A DNA stretch of 64,000 nt from Paracamarosporium sp. OC-R06-R3 (taxonomy: Eukaryota > Ascomycota > Dothideomycetes > Pleosporales > Didymosphaeriaceae). Every line of letters begins with the position of its first letter. The first letter of the stretch is position 1. The stretch lies in NCBI GenBank assembly GCA_019828545.1, contig JACVRA010000144.1:1-64000 (forward strand). The letters are read 5' to 3'. A model generated the notes under the pieces. That model was not told the DNA's origin and did not search any database. It saw only the letters and a program-made list of their open reading frames with translations. Shown piece after piece: positions 1 through 10,422 of this stretch. The position numbers and the translations under genes were made by a program.

Positions 1-1
1 C

Positions 2-1654
2 ACGGCCGTCATGCGGCTTGGCCATAAGGTCTGGCCGCACGGCTCAGGCGCATTAAGTAGATATCCTTATCTGATCCGTACTGCGTACGGACAGATAGCC
101 TCTCATTTTATGTCACCCAAAAATCTTGATGATACGATCATGGCAATTCAGGAGGCCGAGTATGATACTCAATCTTACCACACGCTGGTTAGTCGCTAAC
201 TTGACTAGGACCAGTCAGCTTGTTCATGACTTACTACAGACTCCAAAAGACTTTTTCAAGCATGTCAAACGGGTAACTGCTTCAGTGGGTAGCATTGTCA
301 TTTTTGGTTTTCGTGCACCTACAGTGGATAGTTGGTGGACCACCGTAAGTTACATATTCTAGCTTCTAACTTAGGGAGTGAAGAGCGGCAATTAATCTCT
401 TTTAGAGTGTATATCAAGCCATCGATCAGGTAAGATGCTCACCCGAAAGGTTCCGGTAACGCTTGTATTAACGGTTGTACGGTTAGATCAATCTTGCAAG
501 TAAGTACAATTACTCCATGTCTTTCATCTATGCGGCAATAGAATTACGCTAATGTTGCACCGCTTTCTCCAGCTACACCAGGGACCTACCTTCCCATTGA
601 ACAGTTCCCTATCCTCAACTATATCCCTTCATTCCTCACGCCTTCTAAAGCGCGAGCAATTACATGCTTCAATACTGTAAGTTCAATTTGGGGTGAAGCT
701 CGGTCACGAGTTGTAGCTCGGCATCAAAAAGGCGATCATCGATTTTCCCTTGCCGATCGGTTGATCGGTGGTGAGCTTAAGAGCGACCAAGCAATGACGC
801 CTCAACAAGAGGGTAACTTCTTAGGCGCTCTGTATCAAGGCGCCGCAGACACGACTTCAAGTAGTAAGTATATCATGAGCATTAGGTGGGTACATCTCAG
901 CTAACTTTGCGCCTCCCTTACTAGTGATATTGACGTCAATCCTTTACCTGGCCAAACACCCTTGGGTACAAAGAAAAGCACAAAATGAATTAGATCGTGT
1001 CTGCGGGGACGGGAGAATGCCAACGTGGCAGGACTTCAACGATTTACCGTATATCAACTGCATCGTAAAGGAAAGCTTAAGAGTGCGACCAGTGTACGTC
1101 TTACAATTTTTGTTATGGTCTGACGATGGCTAGGTTTTCTGGCTAAACTTGCTCTCAGTGTTCCTTCAGGTGTACCCGTTCGCGTGAAGCGCGATGATTA
1201 TTTTGACGGCTACCTCATTCCCAAGGATTCCACTGTCTTCTGCCCAGCCTACAACATCCATTACAACGCTAATGTCTACTCCAATCCATATACATATAAT
1301 CCGGATCGCTATCTCAACAGCCCTCTTCTGGCAATGTCCTATGCTGGGTCCCCAGACTACGAGAACCGCGATCATTATTCCTATGGGGCTGGCCGAAGAA
1401 TTTGTGTGGGTATTCACCTGGCTGAGCGAACCCAATGGCGCATCATAGCACGCCTGCTGTGGGCATTTGACATTAAGCCTGTCGTAGATGAAAAAGGGAA
1501 GGAAGTCGAGCTGGATACAGATGCGTATGAAGAGGGCTTGTTGATTGCGCCAAAGAAATTTGAGGTTAGATTTCTGCCTAGAAGCGAGAAACACTCTGGG
1601 GTTATTCAAAAGGATTTTGAAGCAATCGAGGATTTTTTGAAGAAGTGGGACTGA
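2..1654 (+). CDS. Cytochrome P450 monooxygenase, 5' end outside the window
   Basis: Haem-thiolate monooxygenase, probably ER-anchored and acting on a secondary metabolite or xenobiotic; the substrate is unknown. My model is exons <2-159, 209-344, 406-429, 487-499, 542-863, 925-1093 and 1159-1654, all joined in phase by GT..AG introns of 42-65 bases. Visible P450 landmarks are the I-helix GAADTT (about 845-860), the K-helix ESLR (ExxR), the VPSGVPVRV segment, and the haem loop YGAGRRICVG with its cysteine ligand near 1410. The C-terminus ends naturally at TGA 1652-1654. The N-terminal membrane anchor and first exons lie before base 1, and the reading in the first 90 bases is the least certain. 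The apparent frame change near 160-208 is explained by a 49-base intron with a CTAAC branch site, so I do not call a pseudogene. The style resembles fungal CYP64/OrdA-like enzymes, but the family is not assigned. Confidence 0.88.
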
Positions 1655-1828
1655 ATGGTTCAGTCATTCTTTTGAAGTAGAGTCTCGTCGGGCGATTGGG
1701 TATGCTATGACAAGGAGACATTGGCGCGCTTCAAACACTATCTATTTATTTTATACTTATTGTGAAGCGTCGGTCTCCTAGTCTTAGCATAGATGCTAAT
1801 CAAATTATGAGACCATGGAAACAGGTCA

Positions 1829-2352
1829 ATGATTGCTAAAAACAACAGACTAGAGAACATCGAGATTGCAGAACAGAGTTTAAAAGAAGCACAATTGCAA
1901 GAAACTATTTCTTCTATGGTCAGTGATGAAGAATTGAGTTCGCGTGTGAAGGAAATATTATCAACACTAAAATCCTACCTGAAACCAAAGCAAACCGGGT
2001 AAGTGTAAATCCACACTTGCCATGCGTTGTCAGTTGGAAATAACACATTATCTCTGCTTTGTATTTCGTAATAGCTGCAAAGAGGGGAGTAGTTGCACAG
2101 TGGCTGTAAGATCACATCATTCAATTAGCTGCGATGCACGAAGCTAAATCATATTCCTTGATCTGTACTTCACGGCTTTATATAACCCATTTGTGTTCGC
2201 AGTATGTTTCGATACCAAAATTACCCTTGATTCTTGATCATGGGCGAATATGCAGTCCCATGCAAAGGCGAAGTAGCGTACTCGGAGCACGGGTGGAAGT
2301 GGGGACACTTGTTCGCGCGCGAACTTTCACTGCAGTATGGGGCGACGGTTAG
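1829..2352 (+). CDS. Possible three-exon hypothetical protein, 116 aa
   Basis: I do not recognise this protein. An ATG at 1829 opens a helical, charged stretch (SLKEAQLQETISS...), and three pieces, 1829-1998, 2075-2105 and 2203-2352, join in phase through introns with GTAAGT and GTAAGA donors and AG acceptors to a TAG at 2350-2352. The predicted product is lysine- and glutamate-rich at the start and arginine-rich at the end, with no signal peptide or known motif. It follows the P450 gene on the same strand. Phase-consistent splicing is the only support. It could equally be chance open frame in non-coding DNA or a decayed gene. Confidence 0.22.
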
Positions 2353-3150
2353 GCTGTAAAACAAACGAGGGATCGAAGGAAGAGGAGATGAGTATCTCAA
2401 TTAGGCAGCTGACAGCTAAAGGGATGGGTTGCTCGCATATATTGGATACATCTCCGCGTGTTGCTGTCCTCACGCAGTGTAAAGAATGGTCAATTATTAC
2501 AAGTCGGTGTTGAGCATGTTAGGTTAAAGTTAGAACTGGATTTATTAACACATATAGTAAACATGAGGCAGTTGATCGGTGTGATTGAAGGCAATAAGGA
2601 TCCGTTACCAAAACCTATCAAGTGGTCAAAGGATAGCACATTACCTGTAGAGGAGATGTTGAAGTCAACGTGACAGATATTGAGGAAGCAAGACAAAAAA
2701 TGAAAGTGAGGACCGTAATCAAGAGTGTTCTATTCTGGTAGCACTGACATCAAAGTCTTCAAGGTTCTGTTCTGTTCTATATTTGCATTTCAACAATTGA
2801 AAAGTCGATTAACAATGTTTGCAAAAAAGATTTCGTAATCCGTAGCCTCGACTATCTTATATGTTGCATCGTATTCAATTCAGTTTATAGTATAAGAGTA
2901 CTTAAATTTGTTTCGATCAGTCCATTCTTGCGGTGAACTGGGGCCTTGGAAGCGAGCTGACTGCATAGTGCGCTATATTAGAGAGATAGGCTGGCGTATG
3001 GTGTGGTAGAAGCTTCGTGCTGAGTGCCCCGTGGGTTATGGGACGATATTCGCATCGTTTAAACCTGCTGTGCCATTTTCTCTGCTTTTCGTGCGTTGAC
3101 GCAGGAAGTCCTGCAGCCATAGAAAATTGTTGACAATTTCTACATCAACG
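2353..3150. other. Gene-free spacer, one weak ORF
   Basis: A 71-codon plus-strand ORF (2458-2673) has a protein-like central part (helical, then proline-lysine rich), but no recognisable domain and no clear splice partner. The rest appears non-coding. It contains the 3' flank of the minus-strand regulator that ends at 3151. Confidence 0.4.
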
Positions 3151-5096
3151 TCATTTAGAAATTGAGAAGTCAAGCGACGGATTGTACCTACGTGTAAAAG
3201 ATCGCCAGTCGAAAAACCCCACAGTCGAGCCCACTCTGGCTATCTCACTGACGAAATATGCACGGTGTTCAGGAAGCCTGCTGCAAGCTGCACCGCCAGT
3301 TAACAATCTGAGAGTCGTCAATACTTTGGGCATGAAGAGAGGTATCGAACGATTATGTTCACTCTTTACTTACATCCATAAGTAAAGGTATGGCGCTGTC
3401 TTCCAAAAGTCAAGTCGTAATTTCTTGAGAACATCGAGCAGTTGGCCTACAAACTGCGTGTTCAATTCATCATCATGCTGAATTTGAGACACTACTGCAC
3501 CATAGTGAATTGTTCCAGCTATTCGTATCGCCTGCTGGACTTTGCCTTCCGTTGTAAGCACGCCTGGGTCTTTCTCGACGGTGTTGTGTGCTTGTAATCT
3601 TGCCCAGAATTTCTCGCGTCGAAGCTGAAACCGCGCTACTTCGCTATTTGCCGTCCCCGGATCGAACGTTTCTATACAAAGCATTTCAAAGCTGTCAAAT
3701 GCATCTCTGAGTATATCGAGACTGGAACGAAGCTCCTGAATCGAAACTGTTGCGTTAAGTCCAGGGTCCTTTACGACACGAAGTGGGGAATGTGGGAAGT
3801 ATGGTTTTCGAATGCCCACGTGTACGTCTCTCAAAACTGGTCCCTTGACTTCTACAAACAGTGGCGGCTTATTGGAACATGATGAGTGCATCATATCGAC
3901 TCTAACGTGAGTAAGCTAATGTGCGTCGAACGGGATTGAAGAAAGCTTACAGCATGGCAAAGTTGCCGATGTAGAAGCCTTCCTCTGACATGAACTTCTC
4001 GATGCCTCCTCGCATGTCAAACATTTGACGGAGGCCGCGTTCGTGCGTGAGCACATGATCGCTTCCTCGAAGGTTCTTGAACCCATCAGTATTCTTTGCG
4101 TGATGAGTCATTGGGTAAACATACCTCGTACATGGCCATACTCACAACGGCCATTATAGTCTCGTCAGCCAAAGCAGTGGCCCGGTTTTCTAGCGCTGCA
4201 TTGATTAATTGCAGATTGCGAGCCTTAAAATAATGATCGTCATTGCCGATTATTCCTCCTATTAGGTCTCGATGAGCGCAGTAGAGCAGGGAGTACGAAA
4301 GTAAGATGAGTGGGCTGTTGAAGGGTTGCTTGAACCAGTGTGTAAGTGTGCTTCGAGCATCAGGTCCGGTACCATTGAAGCTCACGAAGTCTAATTATAA
4401 CATCTGTTAAAAGAGGTCTTGAATAATACTCATAACATGGGTAACATACAATGAGACACAATCTCGTTAGCACGGTTGAGCCAAGTTTCCGGCATCCATG
4501 ATGGATCAACAGGATCAGTAAGATGCTGAAACCGCGGACCTAGATTGCTTGGCGGTGCCAAAGAAGATGGAGGAGCATGCAATCGATTATTATAATTCAA
4601 ACTAAAGTTTGATCCAGGTGTGTGGTTTACCCTCAAGTCTCTTCGCAGTTGCGTGTCTAGATGATGGACTAAATCTGGTACCGGAGGCTGAGGTAATCTG
4701 CGCAGTGGCAATCGCTCCTCATTGGATTTAACGGAGGCTCCCGTGCCGCTAGTAGTAGACAAGGCTGGTGGGCGATTAATATTCGAGTTCGCGCCTCGTG
4801 ACATAATCTGAAGCTGTAATGACGCCTGTGGCGCACCCTCGCGTTGCTTCAGTATCTCGGTCCGAGCCGCGGTGGAGTGAGGATGCGATTGCTCGTACGA
4901 AGGAGAAAGATCGACTGGTAAAGTTAGTACGCGATCCGACGACATTATCCACTGTTTGCGCGAGGATGCACATACTTCTATGACGTTGTTTTGCTTCCCT
5001 CCTCTTTTTCTGCGATTCCCTCATCACATGTGATTTGACCAGCTCAGATTTCTCTGGTCGCGCCCCTTTGTGCGACACGAAGGTGAAATTGACCAT
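3151..5096 (-). CDS. Fungal-specific transcription factor-like protein (Fungal_trans_2 type, no zinc cluster)
   Basis: Putative nuclear regulator of 553 aa. Exons on the minus strand are 5096-4976, 4914-4450, 4390-4125, 4075-3951, 3901-3374 and 3307-3151, all in phase with GTATGT/GTAAGT-type donors. The N-terminus carries the conserved FTFVSHKG...KSHVMRESQKKRREAKQRH block typical of a large Pezizomycotina family that keeps the Fungal_trans_2 (DUF3468) middle region but lacks the Zn2Cys6 motif. A proline- and serine-rich linker follows (residues about 45-150), then the helical regulatory region, and finally a C-terminal LLTGGAACS segment characteristic of the family. An in-frame ATG at 5150 would add 18 residues; 5096 is preferred because family members start just before the FTFV block. 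Whether it binds DNA directly is unclear without a zinc cluster. It lies in the same accessory stretch as the P450 gene, but co-regulation is only a guess. Confidence 0.85.
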
Positions 5097-6988
5097 GTTG
5101 GGAAAACTCCCCAAAGGCCAAATGCTCAATGTCCCGATGCTAACGCCCATACGAAGTCCCTTTCCCAGTCAAGATTCAAGATCAAATTCGAGGACATGAT
5201 CCGTGGATCATCTTACATATCCGGTGTCCCTGGGTGGCGGAGCCAGTGACTCCGAGTCCAGACGATGATGTGCGCCCGGGAATATCTCAGGTGGACATGG
5301 AAACGAAAGAAATGCTAAATGGAATGACTCGCACCGATTGTTGGCAGTCTGATAGCAGTTATGGCAGTCGAAAAGCACCTGAAAGAGCCAGTTCGATGCT
5401 TTGGCGCAGTAGTTTCCGCGACGTAGCCTTGTCAGGAAAATGTTCAAAAAATCGGAGAATTCTTGATGCCCGGTGCATGTACTACACCGGTGGCACGAGA
5501 GCAAAATTCGGTCTGCGACGACCGGAGAACGACTTCTGTAGCATATAAAGTCCACGGCCGGGCGGCGTCGATGCACAACTCGAATGCTAGAAGAAAAGTA
5601 GATGACGATAGGAAGTGCCGCGCAATAGCTCGCTCTGAAACCTGCAATGCGAGCAGGAGATAGCAGGGAAGAGCAGAACAACAGCCAATGATGCCTCCGC
5701 CAGCGATATGTTCTGCACCTCGCGAATTCCTTTCCGTTATGTACTAAGGGCTTTCGGGGCCACGTTAGCACGGATCTTTTTGTACCAGCTCGAGGCCAAC
5801 TATGCAGTTCGTTTGCTTGACAATGATTGGGTGCGTCTTGAAGGCGTAATTGCAAGTTAAGCTGACGGGCTCGCTACTGCAGCAGATATGCATACGGATG
5901 TGGAGACCAACACGATGGAGGCAGACGAACCAATGGCTCGTGCAGTAGCATGTGGCGGTATTACCTGCCCAGCTCCTTGCGACCAATTCAACGCTGGAGA
6001 TTGCATGTAATAAACGAGAGCGTGAGGGGGCCGAAACAAGTAGTGCGGGTTAGCAGCGGGCCTAGTTTCCTTTCCACCCACCCGTTCAAAATCATAATCG
6101 CAAAAAATGAGATCAAGCGGTGTCTGCCGAAACGCCACTATGACAAAACCACGGACAATTTGATCTGCGCTGCACTGCGCCGGACAAGATTTTATAATGG
6201 GCATATAGCTACTGTCGCTCAAACTTCGTACGAGACAAAAGACGCACCTGTCTCAGATGCGCATCGGAATCCGGCGGCCGCGGCTGCAAGACGGACAAAT
6301 TACACAACAATTCGGTGCATCGAAACTCGGTCCACACAATATCAGCAAACAGAAGCCGTTGACAGTGGGTTTTCAAGGTTGAACAAATTCAATTTTGGGG
6401 CTTGATGACTATGCACCTGCTCCTCGCCGAATGAACGACAGATGCACAATTCGCTCTTATCTTTAGAGAATCCATCGTCTGTGGAAACGGCCTCTCTAGC
6501 TGCCTAGAGAAGGCGCATCCCAACAACACCGCATTAAAATTCGGGCTCGCCAATAAAGCTAAGATCCAGCATATGCATCCCTCCATCCTCGATAAATCCC
6601 GTACAACCCGTGAGAGCTAAATGTCTAAGAAAAACAAGCCAATCCTTATTGAGCAGCGAACATATCTACGGACATCTTTTCAATATCTGCACGAATACTT
6701 ATTTAAGTTTCATCGAGTCCCATTACGGGAAAGAGGGTTGCGCTGAGCTTCGTCTGCGGCCATCCAGCCTGCTTGATATTCAACAGCCTAGAAACTTTCG
6801 CACCGCAGGCTCTAGGCCATCGGGAGATTTCTTGCTTCGCTTTCCAGATGCTACAAATTTGGATACAGGAGCCGCATTGCGCACCGGGGGTAGCCCACGG
6901 TCAATGAGAATGGAGGCCTAGAGCCACGAACTTCCTTTCGCTACGAAAACACTGATAGCGTCATTGCTAGTTGTACATCTTCCAGGAA
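5097..6988. other. Intergenic, no supportable gene
   Basis: Several overlapping open frames of 60-215 codons occur on both strands, but they contradict each other, lack recognisable motifs and have no good splice structure. I treat them as chance. The proximal part is the probable promoter of the minus-strand regulator. Confidence 0.5.
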
Positions 6989-7612
6989 TTAGTCAGTATC
7001 TGAATACTCCGTAACGGCTTTGTCATAAGGTTCATTATCGGACAAATTCTCTGCTGGCGAATTTGGATCAATATCTTCGAAGAAGCTTCTACCCGCATGC
7101 AGCATCCCAATCTCGAAGGGGTGTTTGGGCTTCGGAGGATCGTAAGTTCGGAGAAATCGATTATCTTTACTGACGCGTACAGTAACACGTTTCTCACTGA
7201 TATAGCACTTCCGAGTTTGGCGCTTCTGTATACGGTTTTGAATCTCGAAGGATCTCCTGAGAATATTGCGATGATCTTCTACGTTGATATTAGTATGCTT
7301 TTTTTTGGTGACCATGAAGCAGTGCTTACCGGCGTCCTGGGCACTGATGTCCCGACCCTCAATACTCTCCCCGACCCGTTCCTCGATCCAAGCGTCACAC
7401 CAAAATCCTCCGTCAGCCGCACCCTTCTCCTTGGAGTTTGGAAGAGAGTGGTCAACAACCCAACAATTAGAACCACAGACCTCGTCAGGGGTAGCGGTCA
7501 TAATAGCATGGCCACAGGTAAGCACATGCTCGAAAGAACTACCCCAATCACATGGGTTGGACCCACGCATGGGTGACAGCTTTGGATATTCAACTTTCTC
7601 CTTGGTTAGCAT
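6989..7612 (-). CDS. Small cysteine-motif protein (C-G-H / C-G-x-N-C type), 207 aa
   Basis: Function unknown. A single-exon ORF has a compact cysteine/histidine motif near residues 20-55: C..WGSSFEHVLTCGH, then CGSNC, then WCDAW. The rest is charged and polar, with a basic stretch (QKRQTRKC) near residue 130 and an acidic C-terminus. The plus-strand gene at 8765-9265 has the same spacing of C, H, CGH and CGxNC, so the two are probably relatives encoded in opposite orientation about 1.15 kb apart. The residue pattern suggests zinc binding. There is no signal peptide, so it is probably intracellular. I recall similar small hypothetical proteins being frequent in Dothideomycetes, but no function can be named. 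An internal ATG at 7567 is an alternative start. Confidence 0.7.
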   Translation of the reverse strand: MLTKEKVEYPKLSPMRGSNPCDWGSSFEHVLTCGHAIMTATPDEVCGSNCWVVDHSLPNSKEKGAADGGFWCDAWIEERVGESIEGRDISAQDAGKHCFMVTKKKHTNINVEDHRNILRRSFEIQNRIQKRQTRKCYISEKRVTVRVSKDNRFLRTYDPPKPKHPFEIGMLHAGRSFFEDIDPNSPAENLSDNEPYDKAVTEYSDTD

Positions 7613-8764
7613 CGTGGGGTTCTTTTCTTCGGTGGTTGATGAGAGTGCGAGTCAGCAATCAATAGCAAAGAGCGTGAGCGTAGAACTTGATGAATACCTA
7701 AATATTAGGAGTTAAAAGAGTTGAGCAAGAACAATTAGCAGTGGAAGTGTATATCTACGAACGTTGACTTACTTGGTGGATTATGAACAGCTAATCAAAG
7801 TTGACAGACAGTCATGGAGAAGTCACTGAGGAGTGGTTGACCGAGCGTGACTACTTAGAAAGCAGCATCTTATGGAGATTGGAGAGTGATGTTAAGAGAA
7901 AAGGTAATTGGGACATCCACCACCTTGCTTGTAGCAATTCGGAATATCTCAGAGATTGACAGAATATACTTTTGGGGCTTGACTATAGATCTAAACATCG
8001 AATACGGTTGACTGGGAGCGCTGGGGCAGTCACCGCATCTCGACCTAATCTCGTGCGAATTCTTACCGAGCTATGCAATCCAAATCGGACTTGCACTCGG
8101 ATGGTTACTCTGGAAGACTTTATGGCTGTAGTAAGGTCCAAGACATCAGAGAAACGGATCCAGTCGATTAAACCAATCTGCAGCAAGGCCGCGCATATAA
8201 AACATCTACCACTAATTACTACAAATCAAATCATGGACACACTGTCTCTCTAAACCAGCTAGCTTACTGAATATGACCTGAAAGCTTTCTGTACATCGGA
8301 ATGGAGATGCTATCATACTACCATTCGTGCCACGCTAGCTATATCCATATGCTCGTTGGTCAGTCAAGTGTATGTGTATAGAAATATACATTCAGTCATT
8401 ATCGTCTCTTAGGGGCTTTCAAACTCCCGGGAAGGCGAATTGTGCTTTATGAGCTGCTGATTGTAAGTTCATCTGGCATGCAATACAGATTCTTTTGTGG
8501 TTACGTATTCTTGCTTAGAGAGCTTGTCGCATGCCTAAAGCTTGAGCAATGCCCCACGACATTATTACCGGAGGTTGAATCCTGATTGGAGATTGTGTAT
8601 GTACATTATATCTAATGTTGTATGTAATGAGTTCTTTCAGCTTTCTGTGTTCACAATGCAGCCGCTATTCACCCTCAAAAGAGTTACAAATCACCCTGAT
8701 TCATGGACATTGCAGACCCAGCGAGATATTTCAATTGTTCATTCACTTTTCAGTTCATTGAATC
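7613..8764. other. Intergenic region between the two C-G-H genes
   Basis: This 1.15 kb lies between the divergently arranged 5' ends of the two cysteine-motif genes and probably holds both promoters. ORFs here (for example 7972-8253 plus) show no motif. No repeat was recognised. Confidence 0.45.
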
Positions 8765-9265
8765 ATGACTACAACTCCTGAAATTGGAATAGACCAGATC
8801 ACTGCGGCATATCACTCCCTGGTGAAGACTTATATTCCATGCAATCCTAACAGCAAGTATCACGACCTTGACTGTGGTCATCGCATCCGCATGCCAGAAG
8901 TTGTATCATGCGGACGTAATTGTGTCCATCCGGGTCCAGATCTTCCCATTACCTGCTACGCTTGCTACCAGAGGAATTTCGGCGTCGGGATGCGCATGGA
9001 AGGCTCAGACGACGAGCTCGACGATTATCGTAAAGAAATCATTCAAGACCTTCTTGGTCCAGAGGAACTAAGGCATGATGTAAAGGAAATTCTCGAGCTT
9101 GAAGAAGTAAAATGGGCGATTGACAATGATGGTGGGAGGAAGGGAGGCACGGGCGTACGCCGTTTCAACCCTTTCGCGAAGTTCCTTCGTAAGTATCCTG
9201 AGGCACGGGTTGGGATACCAAATATCATTGAGCTGACCCTACAGACCAAAAAATGTCTCGAATAA
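8765..9265 (+). CDS. Small cysteine-motif protein (C-G-H / C-G-x-N-C type), 166 aa
   Basis: Function unknown. A single-exon ORF starts at ATG 8765. Residues about 20-60 hold C......KYHDLDCGH, then CGRNC, then CYAC, spaced like the motif of the minus-strand gene at 6989-7612. Six cysteines and two histidines in 40 residues look like a zinc-binding module. After this comes an acidic helical segment (EGSDDELDDYRKEI...LLGPEELRHDVKEILEL) and a basic tail (RKGGTGVRRFNPFAKFLRKYPEA). There is no signal peptide and no membrane segment. It ends right beside the AT-rich repeat block, so it is the last gene before degenerate DNA on this side. It could act as a protein-binding adaptor, but that is inference only. 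Confidence 0.72.
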   Translation: MTTTPEIGIDQITAAYHSLVKTYIPCNPNSKYHDLDCGHRIRMPEVVSCGRNCVHPGPDLPITCYACYQRNFGVGMRMEGSDDELDDYRKEIIQDLLGPEELRHDVKEILELEEVKWAIDNDGGRKGGTGVRRFNPFAKFLRKYPEARVGIPNIIELTLQTKKCLE

Positions 9266-9269
9266 TATA

Positions 9270-9532
9270 GTAAATCTATACTGTTTGCGTAGTGAATAAT
9301 ATTCTTAATCAATAAAGTTCTTATCTACTATAGTATAAAAGATAATCACTTAGATATCTATACTATTGCGAAGGTGCCATATTAGCTAGCAGCTAGAGCT
9401 CTAATTAGAAGAGTAAATAGAAGAAGAAGTCTCCTATTAACTATAGAGTCTCTTCTGTAATTAGGTGCAGTAAATTAAAGCTATAAGATAGCGTTCTTAA
9501 TTCTCTCTACATCCTTATCTTTATTAGTTTAT
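9270..9532. repeat. AT-rich degenerate repeat block
   Basis: The composition shifts abruptly to T/A with many CTATA, TATAG and TTAAT words and few CpG sites, and no reading frame of note. This is the look of a repeat eroded by repeat-induced point mutation. The block resumes after the GC-rich insert, roughly 9725-9870. Confidence 0.6.
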
Positions 9533-9714
9533 TGTCAGGAGGCGGCCCGAGAAGGCCGTCTTGAGGCAAGAGAAGCGCCTGTTGGCGCCCAATAGGGCCA
9601 GACTGTGGCTCTAGAGTATATAGAGCCCCGGAATCGCAGAAGGACTTCCTCGTGATTCGTCTCTACTCAGAAATCGAACTTGTTTACCCTGACTGCCGTT
9701 CTGTGTATTTCACG
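9533..9714. mobile_element. Probable solo LTR of a retrotransposon
   Basis: A roughly 180-base GC-rich island sits inside AT-rich degenerate DNA. It begins TGTCAGGAGGCGGCC, contains a TATA-like GAGTATATAGAGCC about 85 bases in, and ends near TGTGTATTTCACG. The flanks TTTAT (9528-9532) and GTTAT (9714-9718) could be an imperfect 5-base target duplication. No gag or pol frame follows, hence a solo LTR. The 3' boundary is uncertain by about 10 bases, and the superfamily (Ty1/copia suspected) is not proven. Confidence 0.5.
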
Positions 9715-9724
9715 TTATCCCATT

Positions 9725-10206
9725 ACTCCAATTAAGGCCAAGAGGCTACCACTAGGCTTTCGACAGTAGTATAGTCGTCTTATCTATCTATACTATAGAT
9801 GCCTATATTTCTATACTCCTGTAGATTGTTGGTCCCTTTTCTATACTATTTGAGACAACCTCTGGTCTATAGCGCGATAGGATTTATGAACCTGAATGGA
9901 CCTGAGGCTGGCCTACAAGATACCAAATATCTCATGGGCGCCTTGGACTTAAACAAGCATCGCGAGCTGGTGGATATACACGACCGCCTCGCGCGTCTTT
10001 GGTGGACATAATTTCCAGAGGGCAAGCTATTCATATCATGTAATAGAGATAGCGTAGTTATTCTCGTCTCTCGAGGTAAGTAGCTCGCTATGCGTGGATC
10101 ATCGACTTCATCGTTAAAATGCAACCAAGCATACTAATAGTAACTCACACTTAACACGGAAGTGACGTCTTCGAGTCCCAATCTTTGACATTCTAGTGCT
10201 GGAAAG
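9725..10206. repeat. AT-rich degenerate tract, then ordinary non-coding DNA
   Basis: CTATA/TATAG-rich sequence continues to about 9870 and then grades into ordinary composition. Short ORFs on both strands around 9799-10124 overlap each other and carry no motif. Confidence 0.45.
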
Positions 10207-10422
10207 TTAAGGAGGTACCAAGAATACATTCAGTAATCGTCTTCTGAAAGTGTCGCGTGGCTCCGTCGGAGTTTTATACCTTGTTCTTATCTCCTCAACA
10301 ATTGCGAGGTCGCACTCTGATCCACGGCCGCAATCTCCTTCGTCGTGATCTTTCCTTCTTTTGCAACGAGAACAATGACACGAGCTGGTAGTAAGACCTG
10401 TGGACCGCACACGTCGCATCAC
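10207..10422 (-). CDS. Possible cysteine-rich coding fragment
   Basis: A 71-codon minus-strand frame contains SSCHCSRCKRRKDHDEGDCGRGSEC, five cysteines in 24 residues mixed with basic and acidic residues, followed by a plausible helix. The frame stays open upstream to about 10490 (VVDQYVMRRVRST), so it may be the 3' exon of a gene whose 5' part I cannot find. It is not the same motif as the C-G-H pair nearby. It may be a gene relic or a chance ORF. Confidence 0.2.
   Translation of the reverse strand: MMRRVRSTGLTTSSCHCSRCKRRKDHDEGDCGRGSECDLAIVEEIRTRYKTPTEPRDTFRRRLLNVFLVPP

Noticed and set aside
150..210. Apparent frameshift in the P450 gene
   Set aside because: A 49-base intron (160-208) with GTATGA donor, CTAAC branch site and TAG acceptor joins the frames and restores the expected QEAETSQLV reading.
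5208..6405. ORFs of 104-215 codons on both strands
   Set aside because: Mutually overlapping, motif-free and without plausible splice structure.
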